NCBI GenBank assembly: GCA_052034085.1
Contig: JBPOJA010000011.1
Location: forward strand, 62,001-126,000
Direction of reading: 5' to 3'
DNA from: UBA1426 sp052034085
GTDB taxonomy: Bacteria > Bacillota > Clostridia > Peptostreptococcales > Anaerovoracaceae
DNA length: 64,000 nt
Both the position numbers and the translations under genes were made by a program. Every line of letters begins with the position of its first letter. Position 1 is the stretch's first letter. The notes under the pieces are model-generated. The model was not told where the DNA came from and did not search any database. It saw only the letters and a list, made by a program, of their open reading frames with translations. This document shows positions 16,779 to 24,614 of the stretch, piece after piece.

Positions 16779-18386
16779 TTATTTTTCGTAAACCAGTTCA
16801 CCGTCAATGAAAGTCATTTCAACACAGAGATCCCTTATCTTATCCACAGCTATTTTATTCAGGTCTTCGGAAAGCACAGCCAGATCAGCCAGTTTTCCTA
16901 CTTCCAGCGAACCTTTTATGTCTTCATCGAAGCTGGCATAGGCGCCGTTGTATGTGAACATCCTCAAGGCATCCAATATGCCTACACATTCTTTTTCGTT
17001 TATGACCTGGCCGGTCTGGGTAGCTCTGTTGCAGGCAAGATGCATGTTTAATATGGGGTTTGAGAATGTTATGGGGCAGTCGCTGCTTCCGGCTGTAATT
17101 ACGCCTTTGTCAAGGAAGCTCTTGGCTGCAAACATTCTGTAGGCTCTTTCCTTGCCGTAATTTCTCATATAGCCGTCACCAAATTCATAAAGAAAAATTG
17201 GCTGAAGTATGGGGACAATTCCCAGTTGTTTAATTCTGTCCAGCAGGCTGTCGTTGATCATTGCGCAATGTTCTATCCTGTGTCTGCAGTCCTCTCTTGG
17301 ATATGCTTTCATGGCTTTTTCTATCGCATCGACTATAACGGTTACGGCCCTGTCTCCCACAGCATGGCAAGTCACCTGATAGCCTGCTTTATGTGCCCGA
17401 AGAACGAAAGCATCAACTTCAGCAGGTTCCATGCTTAAAATGCCATAATTGCCCGGCTGGCTCGTGTATTCGTCCAGAGTTGCGGCGGTAGGTCCGCTGC
17501 TGCTGCCGTCAATCATCAGTTTTGTGGGGCCGAGTTTAAACCGCTGGCTGCCAAAGCCGGTATGAAGACCGATTTTCAGATAAGAGTTATTGAATTCCAG
17601 GTTGTCAACAAAAGAGAATATCATAGAGTAAATCCGGACTTTTAACAGGTTTGAAGCAACGGCATCCTGGAAGGCGCCCATTTGCACAAAACCATATCCG
17701 CCTGAATCGTGCAAGGATGTAATTCCTTCTTTCACCAGCATATCATTTGCAACTTTCATTGCTTCAAGCAGCTCGTCATGGGAAAGCATGGAGGATTTCA
17801 TGGCCTGCATATGGGCATTCTCCAGCAGAACACCGGTAACTTCGCCGTTTTCTCTCACGTAGACTCCGCCGGGAGGATCCTGGCTTTCATTGGTTATTCC
17901 GATGATTTCAAGGCTCTTGCTGTTATGTGCCGAAATATGGGCGCATACTCTTGTCAGAATGACCGGATTGTCAGGAGCTACTTCATCCAGGTCCCATTTG
18001 TTGGGATGTCTGTTTTCAGCCAGTTTTGAGTGGTCATAACCCCATCCTCTGATCCATTGACCTTTGGGTGTTACTTTTGCTCTTTCCGCTATCAGTTTCT
18101 TGATATCTTCAATAGAAGAAACTCCGGGTGAACGGCAGTCAATCGCCAAAGCATTGGCCCCCATAACACCTGTATGCAAATGAGAATCGATAAAGCCGGG
18201 AATGAGGCTGCGTCCATTTAAATTGACAACATTTGTTTTATCTCCGATGAATTCTTTTACGTCTTCTTCAGAGCCCACAAAAATAATTTTGTTTTCTTTT
18301 ACGGCAAGTCCTGAACATATGGTGTTGTTTTTATCTACAGTAAAAACAGGGCCTCCGTAGAAAACCAAATCTGCTAATAGTTTCAA
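16779..18386 (-). CDS. Metal-dependent amidohydrolase, YtcJ-like (amidohydrolase 3 family)
   Basis: A 535-aa cytoplasmic hydrolase. The metal site starts at DSHLHTG (His69, His71); later family motifs include HAVGDRAV, RIEHC and SSDCPI. The C-terminal region GSLEVGKLADLAVLSEDL closes the small beta domain typical of the superfamily. The start is TTG with AAAGGAGG 8 bases upstream; GGPVFTVDKNN follows at the expected place. Substrates of YtcJ relatives are mostly unknown; cleavage of an amide or cyclic amide taken up by the neighbouring symporters is the natural inference. Confidence 0.9.
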   Translation of the reverse strand: MKLLADLVFYGGPVFTVDKNNTICSGLAVKENKIIFVGSEEDVKEFIGDKTNVVNLNGRSLIPGFIDSHLHTGVMGANALAIDCRSPGVSSIEDIKKLIAERAKVTPKGQWIRGWGYDHSKLAENRHPNKWDLDEVAPDNPVILTRVCAHISAHNSKSLEIIGITNESQDPPGGVYVRENGEVTGVLLENAHMQAMKSSMLSHDELLEAMKVANDMLVKEGITSLHDSGGYGFVQMGAFQDAVASNLLKVRIYSMIFSFVDNLEFNNSYLKIGLHTGFGSQRFKLGPTKLMIDGSSSGPTAATLDEYTSQPGNYGILSMEPAEVDAFVLRAHKAGYQVTCHAVGDRAVTVIVDAIEKAMKAYPREDCRHRIEHCAMINDSLLDRIKQLGIVPILQPIFLYEFGDGYMRNYGKERAYRMFAAKSFLDKGVITAGSSDCPITFSNPILNMHLACNRATQTGQVINEKECVGILDALRMFTYNGAYASFDEDIKGSLEVGKLADLAVLSEDLNKIAVDKIRDLCVEMTFIDGELVYEK

Positions 18387-18413
18387 TTGTATTACCTCCT
18401 TTCCTGATTAAAT

Positions 18414-18482
18414 AGTATAATTTTCTGACAATTAACTCAATTAAAGCTGATAAATTTAAGGTAATTTTAATAAAACTCTAAG
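18414..18482 (-). promoter_or_regulatory. Promoter region of the amidohydrolase with three exactly 11-bp-spaced repeats
   Basis: On the minus strand, CTTAGAG, ATTAAAA and CTTAAAT lie exactly 11 bases apart (plus-strand 18476-18482, 18465-18471, 18454-18460). A -10-like TATACT is at 18419-18414, with no good -35. Read on the plus strand, the stretch AATTTAAGG (18453-18461) is identical to 14831-14839 in front of the DUF3311 gene. Joint control by the adjacent OmpR-type regulator is inferred. Confidence 0.55.
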
Positions 18483-18488
18483 AGAAAT

Positions 18489-19211
18489 TTATTTAAAAAG
18501 ATGGTGATTGAATTTATAGCCCATACCACGGACGCTGATAATGTATTTCCGGCCTGCCGGATTGTTTTCGATTTTCTTTCTCAGAGTGCTAACATAGACC
18601 ATTACCGTTTTTTCATCGCCCTCGATGCTGTTTGTTTTCCAGGCATATTCATAAATCTGTGCCGTGCTGTAGATACGCCTCGGAGTTTTTATAAGCAGAT
18701 GCAGCAGGTCAAATTCCTTTGCGGTGAGGCTGATGGATTCACCTTCGAGAAACACTTCTCTTGTTGTTGCATTTAGTGTAAGTCCCGGTGCATGATATAT
18801 TTCCTCTTCGTCAATCTGGTCATTGCTGCCGGCCTGGAGAGCCTCAAAACGCCTCAAATGGGCTTTTACTCTGGCGACCAACTCGCCGGGCAGAAACGGT
18901 TTGGTTATATAATCATCTCCTCCGACGGAAAGGGCGATAATTTTGTCCATCTCCTGATCTTTGCAGCTTAAAAAAAGAATGGGAATTTTGCTGCATTTAT
19001 TTCTGAGCTCAATACATAAAGAGACACCGTTGATATCGGGGAGAAGGACATCGAGCAATATCAGGTCGGGGTTTTCAGATTCCAGCATGGAAAGAGCTTC
19101 TTTGCCTGAAAAGGCGGAGCATGTTTTAAAACCTTCTTTTCCCAGGAAGGAGACGATTATATCGTTTATATTTTTTTCATCATCAATAACTAATATCTTC
19201 TTGCTGTTCAT
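18489..19211 (-). CDS. OmpR/PhoB-family response regulator
   Basis: A 240-aa two-domain regulator. The receiver domain has the acidic pair Asp10-Asp11, phospho-acceptor Asp54 in LILLDVLLPD, and the lysine of TKPF near 104. The C-terminal winged helix ends with TVMVYVSTLRKKIE and ISVRGMGYKF, typical of OmpR/PhoB proteins, which bind tandem direct repeats. It lies 20 bases downstream of the histidine kinase gene in the same transcript. Likely targets are the two repeat arrays at 14833-14872 and 18454-18482. Confidence 0.95.
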   Translation of the reverse strand: MNSKKILVIDDEKNINDIIVSFLGKEGFKTCSAFSGKEALSMLESENPDLILLDVLLPDINGVSLCIELRNKCSKIPILFLSCKDQEMDKIIALSVGGDDYITKPFLPGELVARVKAHLRRFEALQAGSNDQIDEEEIYHAPGLTLNATTREVFLEGESISLTAKEFDLLHLLIKTPRRIYSTAQIYEYAWKTNSIEGDEKTVMVYVSTLRKKIENNPAGRKYIISVRGMGYKFNHHLFK

Positions 19212-19231
19212 AGTTTCCTCCGGAAAATAAC

Positions 19232-20953
19232 CTATTGCCTGTCTTCAAAATACAGGGGCAGAGTTACAATAAAGGTGGTACCCCTGGGAAGATGGCTTTT
19301 TAATGAAATAGTGCCTCCGTGCGCATTAACTATTTCCTTGGATATTGTCATACCCAGTCCGCTTGTGTCTTCTCTGGCAGACTGTTCGCCTCTGTTGACT
19401 CGGTAAAATCTGTCGAAAATGTAAGGAACATCTTTTTGGGCAATACCCGGACCATAATCTCTTATGGACATGCGAAAACATTTATTCTTTTCATCAATGG
19501 AAAAGCTTATTCTGATTGTACCGCCTTTTGGGGAAAAACGCATGGCGTTTGTCAATATGTTGGTAAAAACCTGATGAATTCTTTCAGGGTCGACTATCAG
19601 CGACGATCCTGTCATCAAAGCCTTATCATGTTTGACAACTAAACGCAAACCATTATTCTCCAGTTCGAGAGAGTGCTGGTCTATGAGCTCACGGGCAAAT
19701 TCGTGAGCTTCCACAACCATGAAATGGAATGAAAACTGCCTGGTTTCCAGTTTCGACAACTGGAAGAGGTCGTTAATCAGCCGTTCCAATGTCAGCGATT
19801 TTTTGTAGATTATTTCAAGCGCTTCTTTTTTATCATCCTCAGATTCGAAGGTGTCTTCCTGTAAAGCGGAAATATAGGCAAGCAGGGAGGTTATTGGAGT
19901 CTTAAGCTCATGGGTTATATAAGAGAGAAACACTTCTTTAGCTTTTTGGGATGATACCATCTGCTCTTCCGCGTTTTTGGTGGCTGTGATATCTCTTATG
20001 ACACCTTCCCAGGCTATGGGCAGTCCCTCTTCATATACAAGGGATGTGTTAATTTCAGCCCAGATTATCTGGGAATTTTTAAGGACCATTTTCACTGTTG
20101 CGTAATTTGAATCATTTTCTGAGGCCGTGTTGAATAACTGATCAATCTTATGTGCATCCTCTTCCTTGGTTATCTGCTTCAGAAAATCTTTGTCATTGTA
20201 GAAATCCTGCGGAGAATATCCCAAAACTGTTTCAACGGAAGGTGTGATATATGTAAAATCAAAGGGATTAATCTGATAAAAGAAGATTATATCTCTCGCA
20301 TTTTCAGCAATGAGTTTGAACTGTTTTTCGGCATATCTTGCCTTTTCTTCTGCTTTCCTCAAATATAAAACAACAACGGTGAAATTAAGTATGTTTGAAA
20401 ATATAACTTCAGCAAGGTACAAATATTGCATATTTTCCGGGTGCAGTATTTCCAGAATTGAAACAGCAGATTTGCCAAGACCCCAGACTGCGAAAACCAA
20501 TATTGCAGCCAATTTTTCAAAATAGGTAACGTTCCATTTTGTCGAAACAATTATCATAATGGCTATGGTCATACTTACCTGATAAGTTGAGGTGGGAATA
20601 TAAAATGACATCAGCTCAAAGTGATATATGATTGACAAGGTTCCCCAAATAACCATATACAAGGAAAATCTTGTCCAATAGCCCGGGATGCGTATATTCT
20701 GGTAACAATATACTCCGAAAAGCAGAAATAAAATATTTGCAATATCAAACATTTTTCGTAAAACGGGCAGGCACCAAAGGGAACTGGTATTTCCCAGGAT
20801 AAGCAGTAATATGCTGCAGGAATAGCATAGCCAGCAGAGTCCCCAGAAGCGAATAAAACGTTCTTTGCTCAGTTCGAAAATGTAGAGATACACGCTGGCC
20901 ACAATCAGAGATATAACACCGAAAGCGACTAAAGTTATTGTTAATGCATTCAT
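19232..20953 (-). CDS. Membrane sensor histidine kinase with multi-pass N-terminus and PAS domain
   Basis: About 573 aa from the ATG at 20953. Roughly seven hydrophobic helices fill the first 200 residues, followed by a PAS domain (AENARDIIFFYQI, then VLGYSPQDFY), a HisKA domain with phospho-acceptor His348 in YITHELKTPI, and a HATPase domain (FTNILTNAMRFSPKGG, DYGPGIAQ, GLGMTISKEIVNAHGG). A GTG at 21001 in frame would add 16 hydrophilic residues. I prefer ATG because a TATAAT lies just upstream of it and because the protein then begins at the first membrane helix. The signal may be a membrane-soluble or transported compound; this is inference. Confidence 0.9.
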   Translation of the reverse strand: MNALTITLVAFGVISLIVASVYLYIFELSKERFIRFWGLCWLCYSCSILLLILGNTSSLWCLPVLRKMFDIANILFLLFGVYCYQNIRIPGYWTRFSLYMVIWGTLSIIYHFELMSFYIPTSTYQVSMTIAIMIIVSTKWNVTYFEKLAAILVFAVWGLGKSAVSILEILHPENMQYLYLAEVIFSNILNFTVVVLYLRKAEEKARYAEKQFKLIAENARDIIFFYQINPFDFTYITPSVETVLGYSPQDFYNDKDFLKQITKEEDAHKIDQLFNTASENDSNYATVKMVLKNSQIIWAEINTSLVYEEGLPIAWEGVIRDITATKNAEEQMVSSQKAKEVFLSYITHELKTPITSLLAYISALQEDTFESEDDKKEALEIIYKKSLTLERLINDLFQLSKLETRQFSFHFMVVEAHEFARELIDQHSLELENNGLRLVVKHDKALMTGSSLIVDPERIHQVFTNILTNAMRFSPKGGTIRISFSIDEKNKCFRMSIRDYGPGIAQKDVPYIFDRFYRVNRGEQSAREDTSGLGMTISKEIVNAHGGTISLKSHLPRGTTFIVTLPLYFEDRQ

Positions 20954-21051
20954 ACAAATATTATACAATATTACACGCCTTTCGTCAGCAGACCCTTTCA
21001 CTGCAATATATTTAGGTGTAAATTACCTTGTTAATGTGGTAAAATCTTCTC
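20954..21051. promoter_or_regulatory. Divergent promoter region, histidine kinase versus symporter 2; both possibly leaderless
   Basis: On the minus strand TATAAT (20965-20960) lies 6 bases before the kinase ATG. On the plus strand TAAAAT (21040-21045) lies 6 bases before the symporter ATG. Initiation at the usual distance would put both transcription starts on the A of the start codon. Neither gene has a recognisable Shine-Dalgarno sequence. The -35 boxes are poor (CTGACG for the kinase, none clear for the symporter). Confidence 0.45.
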
Positions 21052-22539
21052 ATGAGTACCATGACTGCTGTTTTGCTGATAATTTTCTTTTTTACTTTTG
21101 TGCCCCTTATTTTGGCAGAGTTTGCAAGATCAAGAGCACTGCCGAATATGGAGGATTTTTTCCTGCATAGCAGAAACATGCCGCTGATCATGCTGTTCTT
21201 TACCGTGTATGCAACCTGGGTAAGTTCCTTTGCCTTTTTAGGCTCCACCGCCAACCTTTATTACCAGGGACCTCTTTACATGACCTGTTTTGCATGGAAT
21301 GCGTTATTTGGAATTCTTTTTATGATTATCGGCCGGAGACTCTGGTTTTTCGGGAAACGGAAAGCATATATTACGCCTTCGGATTTTTTTAATGATGTTT
21401 TTCGGAACAATCTGCTGAATGTGATGGTAACGGGCATTCTGGCAGTATTTACACTGCCTTATCTGATGATACAGCTTTATGCCGGAGCCTATATCATAGA
21501 AACTGTCAGTGGTGGTGCAATACCATGGAAGGCAGCCGGGTTTGTATTTTGTCTTGTGATTGTCATTTATCTGTGGGCCGGCGGGATGAGAGCTCTGGCT
21601 CTGTCTGACATATTCTATGGAGTAATAACTTTTGCGACCATGCTGGCCATGGGATTTATCATGATAAGCAAAACGGGGGGAGTTGCAGAAACATTTTTGA
21701 AAATAGCGGATATGGATTCCGACTTTATGGTGCTAGGGCAGGGAACGGCGAAAAATTCGGCATATGCCTGGCTTAGCATGTTTATAGTAATTCCTGTCGG
21801 CGCTCTTATGGGACCTTCCATGTGGATCAGATCTTTTTCTGCGAGAAATGAGAGAAATTTTAAGGTAATGCCGGTGCTGCTGCTACTGGCTACAATAATG
21901 TATCTCGGACCCGTATTGACTGCTGCGGCTGCCAAAGTCCTGTATCCGGATTTGCAGTCGGGGGATAAGCTGATACCTTTTTTGCTTATGAACAATATGC
22001 ATATTGTAGCAGCTACTGTTTTGTCCTGCGGCATCGCAGCCGCAGCCTTATCAACGGCGAATTCTCAGATACACGGGCTGGCGGCTCTCTTTACCGTTGA
22101 TGTTCATAAACGTTATTTAAGAAGGGAATATTCCGGCAGATCAATATTTACGGTCAGTAAAAGAGCAATTATTGCTGTGACTTTGCTGGTTTATATAATG
22201 ATGCTGAAAAGCCCGGGATTGATAATTGATGTGGGAACTCTGGGAATGGGAGGATCCGCCCAGGTTATTGTGCCTACTTTAGGGGCGCTGTTCTGGCCGG
22301 AGTCTAACAGCAAAGCCGCAGTTACCGGGCTTTTTTCCGGCATTGCAGTCCTATGTGTACTTTGTTTCCTCATGCACGTTTTTATACCCTATGCAGCCGT
22401 TATAGCCTTAATTGTAAATGCGGGCATGTTTGTCGGATTGAGTTATATTTTTGAACAAGAATCCGTTACGAGAGCAAATATTACAGAAAATATTCTTCTC
22501 TTTCAAAACAGGCATAACGATTATGAAAGGATAGATTGA
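21052..22539 (+). CDS. Sodium:solute symporter family (SSF) transporter 2
   Basis: A 495-aa protein with about 13 membrane helices, clearly paralogous to the product at 15187: shared landmarks include NMEDFFLHSRNMP, ATWVSSFAFLGSTAN, LWAGGMRALALSDIFYG, ALSTANSQIHG and GMGGSAQVIVPTLGALFW. Unlike symporter 1 it has no DUF3311 partner. It is the first gene of an operon with the sigma/anti-sigma fusion and an MFS carrier. No Shine-Dalgarno site is visible; a second ATG lies at 21061. The substrate is unknown. Some SSF-like proteins have become sensors, and that possibility is open here. Confidence 0.9.
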   Translation: MSTMTAVLLIIFFFTFVPLILAEFARSRALPNMEDFFLHSRNMPLIMLFFTVYATWVSSFAFLGSTANLYYQGPLYMTCFAWNALFGILFMIIGRRLWFFGKRKAYITPSDFFNDVFRNNLLNVMVTGILAVFTLPYLMIQLYAGAYIIETVSGGAIPWKAAGFVFCLVIVIYLWAGGMRALALSDIFYGVITFATMLAMGFIMISKTGGVAETFLKIADMDSDFMVLGQGTAKNSAYAWLSMFIVIPVGALMGPSMWIRSFSARNERNFKVMPVLLLLATIMYLGPVLTAAAAKVLYPDLQSGDKLIPFLLMNNMHIVAATVLSCGIAAAALSTANSQIHGLAALFTVDVHKRYLRREYSGRSIFTVSKRAIIAVTLLVYIMMLKSPGLIIDVGTLGMGGSAQVIVPTLGALFWPESNSKAAVTGLFSGIAVLCVLCFLMHVFIPYAAVIALIVNAGMFVGLSYIFEQESVTRANITENILLFQNRHNDYERID

Positions 22540-22540
22540 T

Positions 22541-23290
22541 ATGGCAAGATTAGATTTACAACTGGCTGAAAATATTCATGAAAATCTGGTTGCTCATATA
22601 ATGGAACATTATGACAGATATTATTATTTCGCTTACAGTTTGGTGAAAAATCCCGAAGGGGCCCTTAATGTAGTATGCGATACAACATATTTCAGCCTTT
22701 ACAATGGCAGAAAGCTTCAGAGTCTGCCTCTCTCCATGCATGTGTGGTTTTTCCAGCTAATAGTCAGGGATGGCATGCGAACAATGAACAGCAAAACATA
22801 TCCGAGAGAATTTACAAAGGATTCCCAACTGTATGCTTTTATGGAAACCATTGAGCCTTCTGCAGTAAATGCTTTTAAACTATTCTATTTTGAAGGCCTC
22901 AATCGGGAAAAAACAGCGGATGCGTTGAATTTGAGCACGGAAGAAGTCAGAAAAAGGCTGGAATATGTGAGAGGAAAATTGAAAATTGACAGCTCCATGG
23001 ATGCCGAATCGCAGAACAGGCTGGATGAGCTTCATGAAGTATACGAGTCGCCGGAAATACCTGATAACCTTGAAAAGGAGATAAGAGCGGCTATAAAAAG
23101 GGAAGAAGAGAATTTTGCAGAATTTGCCGTTAAATACAAGAAGAACAGAGTCAGGAAGCCGGTCGGACTGCTACTACTGACAGCACTGTTTTTTTTCGCC
23201 ACAATTTTCCTCGGGCGGCGGAATCCGGATTTTGCTGCAATGGTTCTCAGGATGCCGCTGATTAATAAAGTGTTTATGCACTTCTTCTAA
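22541..23290 (+). CDS. ECF-type (SigV-like) sigma factor fused to a truncated membrane-bound anti-sigma (RsiV-like) tail
   Basis: A 249-aa single protein with two parts. Residues about 15-165 look like a sigma factor: YDRYYYFAYSLVKNPEGAL and the HVWFFQLIVRDGMRTM segment correspond to region 2, and FYFEGLNREKTADALNLSTE to the region 4 helix-turn-helix. Residues about 170-249 look like the start of a RsiV/DUF4179-type anti-sigma factor: LDELHEVYESPEIPDNLEKE, basic residues, one membrane helix (about 207-224), then NPDFAAMVLRMPLINKVF. The external sensor domain is absent. The polar region 2.3-2.4 motif is weak (NVVCDTTYF), so promoter binding may differ. ATG is 1 base after the symporter stop, with AAAGGA about 11 bases upstream. 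Confidence 0.75.
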   Translation: MARLDLQLAENIHENLVAHIMEHYDRYYYFAYSLVKNPEGALNVVCDTTYFSLYNGRKLQSLPLSMHVWFFQLIVRDGMRTMNSKTYPREFTKDSQLYAFMETIEPSAVNAFKLFYFEGLNREKTADALNLSTEEVRKRLEYVRGKLKIDSSMDAESQNRLDELHEVYESPEIPDNLEKEIRAAIKREEENFAEFAVKYKKNRVRKPVGLLLLTALFFFATIFLGRRNPDFAAMVLRMPLINKVFMHFF

Positions 23291-23303
23291 GTCGGTAGAA
23301 AGG

Positions 23304-24533
23304 ATGAAAGAAAAAAGGAAATTTCATTATGGCTGGTTCGTCACTGCAGGGTGCGGGATTATACTGTTTTACAGCTATGGTCTTGCAGTAAATGTTTTTT
23401 CCGTATTTATGCAGCCTGTCATAGATTCATTGCGGATCACAAAAGCGCAGGGCTCATCTATATTAAGCATACTCAATATAGTGGGTATAGCAGCTATGCT
23501 GATTTCGGGATATCTTTACAATAGATACAAAGTTAATAGAATTTCGTTCATTTATGGATTGCTGATTGCGTCCGGATTTGTAGTATTTGCATATGCAAAA
23601 TCCTTAGGGCACTGTTATCTCGCGGCAATCCTGATCGGTTCAGGATGGGGCGGCGGTTCAATGATTCCGGTTTCAATCCTCATTTCCAGGTGGTTCCGCA
23701 ATTCAAACGGGATTGCGCTGGGGATAGCTGCATCCGGATCGGGGCTGGCCACGATGATTTTTCCACCTGTACTGGCAAGGATGATAGAGAATCACGGACT
23801 GACCTTCTCTTTTTTATTCCATGCCGCCAGCATTTTTGTTCTGGTGCTTATATCTCATTTGTTAATAAAAAACAGTCCGGATGAACTAGGTGTTGAACCC
23901 TACTCAAAGAAACATATGACGCGAAGGAAAATGGCGGTTCCTTCAAGAAATGCCGAATTTAAAGACGGTCAGGACTTAAAAAATCTGATTAAACTGAGTA
24001 TAGTGTCTTTTCTGGTGGGAACCTCCGTAATTCCTATGATTGCCCATTTTTCCGTTATACTGATATCTTACGGCTATAGCACGATATATGCAGGGACGAT
24101 GGTTTCGGTATTTGGAATATCCATGATTGCAGGCAAGATTATGTATGGATATGTCGTAGACCACAATCTGAACAGACCCCGCAGGGCTGATATATACATC
24201 TTTTGGCTATGGATTGTCAGCCTCTCAACAATTTTCCTGCTTCCCATAGGTGACCATATGCCTTTAGTGTTTGCAATTTCAACAGGGTTGGGCTCGCCTA
24301 TCGGCACAGTTGCAATACCTCTCTGGACAGAGGAAGTTTTTGGGAAAAAAGATTACAGTCTGTTTTTTACAAGGCTTATCGTTTCCTATAACATTGGTTC
24401 TGTTATAGGCATGTTAATTCCCGGTGCGCTGGCTGATATTACAGGGTCCTATGGCACTGCTTTTATTTTTTATATTATTTGCAATGCAGTTGCATTCGTT
24501 TTACTTGAAAATCTTAGAAGCAATACCTTGTAG
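23304..24533 (+). CDS. Major facilitator superfamily transporter, oxalate/formate-antiporter or monocarboxylate type
   Basis: A 409-aa protein with 12 predicted helices and a central loop near residues 190-225. The opening FHYGWFVTAGCG is typical of the OFA/monocarboxylate branch of MFS; further family-like segments are GSGWGGGSMIPVSILISRWF and GLATMIFPPVLARMI. It follows the sigma fusion by 13 bases (AAAGGA before the ATG) and ends the operon. A carboxylate substrate is suggested by family, not proven. No convincing terminator follows; 24534-24614 is AT-rich with no clear promoter. Confidence 0.85.
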   Translation: MKEKRKFHYGWFVTAGCGIILFYSYGLAVNVFSVFMQPVIDSLRITKAQGSSILSILNIVGIAAMLISGYLYNRYKVNRISFIYGLLIASGFVVFAYAKSLGHCYLAAILIGSGWGGGSMIPVSILISRWFRNSNGIALGIAASGSGLATMIFPPVLARMIENHGLTFSFLFHAASIFVLVLISHLLIKNSPDELGVEPYSKKHMTRRKMAVPSRNAEFKDGQDLKNLIKLSIVSFLVGTSVIPMIAHFSVILISYGYSTIYAGTMVSVFGISMIAGKIMYGYVVDHNLNRPRRADIYIFWLWIVSLSTIFLLPIGDHMPLVFAISTGLGSPIGTVAIPLWTEEVFGKKDYSLFFTRLIVSYNIGSVIGMLIPGALADITGSYGTAFIFYIICNAVAFVLLENLRSNTL

Positions 24534-24614
24534 GCAGGTGCAAAAAGTAGTAAACTAAAGTTTGATATTTAAATATATTAATAAATAAATTTGATAGAAC
24601 AGAAGGTAATCAGC

